Shown here: positions 5,158-5,906 of the stretch, in pieces
How the letters are laid out: each line of letters opens with the position of its first letter
Position numbering within the stretch: the first letter of the stretch is position 1
Assembly: GCA_002688875.1 (NCBI GenBank)
Contig: NZDU01000022.1
Location: 1 to 5,906 of the forward strand
Direction of reading: 5' to 3'
DNA length: 5,906 nucleotides
DNA from: Candidatus Pacearchaeota archaeon
GTDB lineage: Archaea > Nanobdellota > Nanobdellia > Pacearchaeales > GW2011-AR1
The notes under the pieces: generated by a model
Databases searched by the model: none
What the model was told of the DNA's origin: nothing
What the model saw: the letters and a program-made list of their open reading frames with translations, nothing else
Translations under genes and position numbers: made by a program

Positions 5158-5850
5158 CTATTCTAAATCTGGATAATCTTCATAATCTTTTTCTAATATT
5201 TCAATTGTTAATCTTTCCAGATCGTTTAGGTGAAGTTTTCTTGACCTATGAGGCCAATTGTGATTATTCCCATTTAGATGTAATCCAGTTATGCAATAAC
5301 CTATTGTATCTGCCTTCCTTACTGCTACTACTGTTTTATCTGCGCCTCTTTTTGATCTTGAGGGTAGATTTAAATCTGCTTGTTTGAGATATAGATTTAT
5401 TAAGAAACCTGCTTGTTTTGAATTTGTAGAACCATCTAATTCATCGGTTACTACCTTTACGGAATTTGGATTTAAATTATAGTTTAATAAGAATTTTAAG
5501 GTTATTATAGATATTGCTCTTGCTTTCAGTATTGCCATAGGCTCAGTTTGTTGTAATTTTCTTGAAATAAATGTGTAGTAAAAATCAGGATATTTTGAAA
5601 GGTATTCTCTTGCCCTATTCTGGGTATTTTTTAGATTACTTTTTGGTCCAAAGGCCCATCCTTTTCCTTCATATCTTGAAGAACCGTAGTTTGCTTTAAA
5701 TGGATCTTTCATTAAATATCCTGTAACAATTATTGATGAGGGATGATTTGGATTTTTTGAGATGATGCTTGTTCCATTGTTTGTTTCATCTATTCCAATG
5801 ATCCAAGGTCTTGATTTGTGTTGATTATTCTTTTTTATCTTATTGGCCAT
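5158..5850 (-). CDS. Divergent RNase HII-like (RNase H fold) protein, putative
   Basis: A 230-residue protein, about the length of RNase HII. Its features follow the order of that family's D-E-D-D active site: WIIGIDETNNG (16-26) with D21 and E22 after a hydrophobic strand, VVTDELDG (133-140) with D136, and RGADKTVVAVRKAD (168-181) with D171 and alternative D181. RNase HII cuts RNA in RNA-DNA hybrids. The family normally reads DEAGRG, and its GRG recognises the RNA-DNA junction; here it is DETNNG, so the substrate may differ. The N-terminus is basic (KIKKNNQHKSR), and a segment rich in Gly, Tyr and Lys (about 52-75) has no counterpart I recognise. The assignment is by motif order only; another RNase H-fold nuclease family is possible. 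ATG 5850 is the first start after the promoter. Confidence 0.6.
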   Translation of the reverse strand: MANKIKKNNQHKSRPWIIGIDETNNGTSIISKNPNHPSSIIVTGYLMKDPFKANYGSSRYEGKGWAFGPKSNLKNTQNRAREYLSKYPDFYYTFISRKLQQTEPMAILKARAISIITLKFLLNYNLNPNSVKVVTDELDGSTNSKQAGFLINLYLKQADLNLPSRSKRGADKTVVAVRKADTIGYCITGLHLNGNNHNWPHRSRKLHLNDLERLTIEILEKDYEDYPDLE

Positions 5851-5870
5851 AGTTCAAATTAAATTATTAA

Positions 5871-5890
5871 GTTTATAAAGATTTAAATAT
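5871..5890 (-). promoter_or_regulatory. TATA box(es) for the RNase HII-like gene
   Basis: On the minus strand CTTTATAAAC (5880-5871) is centred about 25 bases before the ATG at 5850, which predicts a leaderless transcript. A second box, ATATTTAAAT (5890-5881), contains the same TTTAAAT core seen in the ribosomal operon promoter and would give a leader of about 10 bases. Both lie in the AT-rich stretch that runs to the window's end. Confidence 0.5.
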
Positions 5891-5906
5891 AAAAAGATAT
5901 ATATTA

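Overview
The window looks like a piece of an AT-rich archaeal chromosome. The evidence is archaeal-type ribosomal proteins, including eL18 (L18e), which bacteria lack, TATA-like boxes about 25 bases ahead of several starts, and very short or absent 5' leaders. The lysine- and asparagine-rich proteins, the short intergenic gaps and the XPD/DinG-like helicase suggest a small-genome DPANN archaeon (Pacearchaeota/Woesearchaeota type). That placement is an inference.

Left part, plus strand: the probable last 18 codons of an upstream gene end in a T-tract (1-65). A TATA box (112-119) follows, then about 130 bases holding three consecutive perfect or near-perfect hairpins (151-238). After this comes a compact ribosomal protein operon, eL18 - uL13 - uS9 (273-1547). 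All three genes share one reading frame, and the gaps between them are only 6 and 9 bases. The coding strand is strikingly poor in cytosine. A five-helix membrane protein of unknown function (1623-2264) follows, apparently with its own TATA box.

Right part, minus strand, in transcription order: a divergent RNase HII-like protein (5850-5158), a RecB/AddB/Cas4-type PD-(D/E)XK nuclease with a predicted 4Fe-4S cysteine set (5116-4340), and an XPD/Rad3/DinG-like SF2 helicase, also with a predicted Fe-S domain (4272-2323). They are separated by 41 and 67 bases. At least the first two have a plausible promoter close to the start codon.

The left cluster is translation machinery. The right cluster is three nucleic-acid enzymes that could share a DNA repair or nucleic-acid processing role: an Fe-S helicase beside an Fe-S nuclease recalls a split Dna2/AddB-like machine. 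The least ordinary items are the three-hairpin leader, the RNase HII relative that lacks the family's GRG motif, and the nuclease-helicase pairing. No rRNA, tRNA, CRISPR array or mobile element was recognised.
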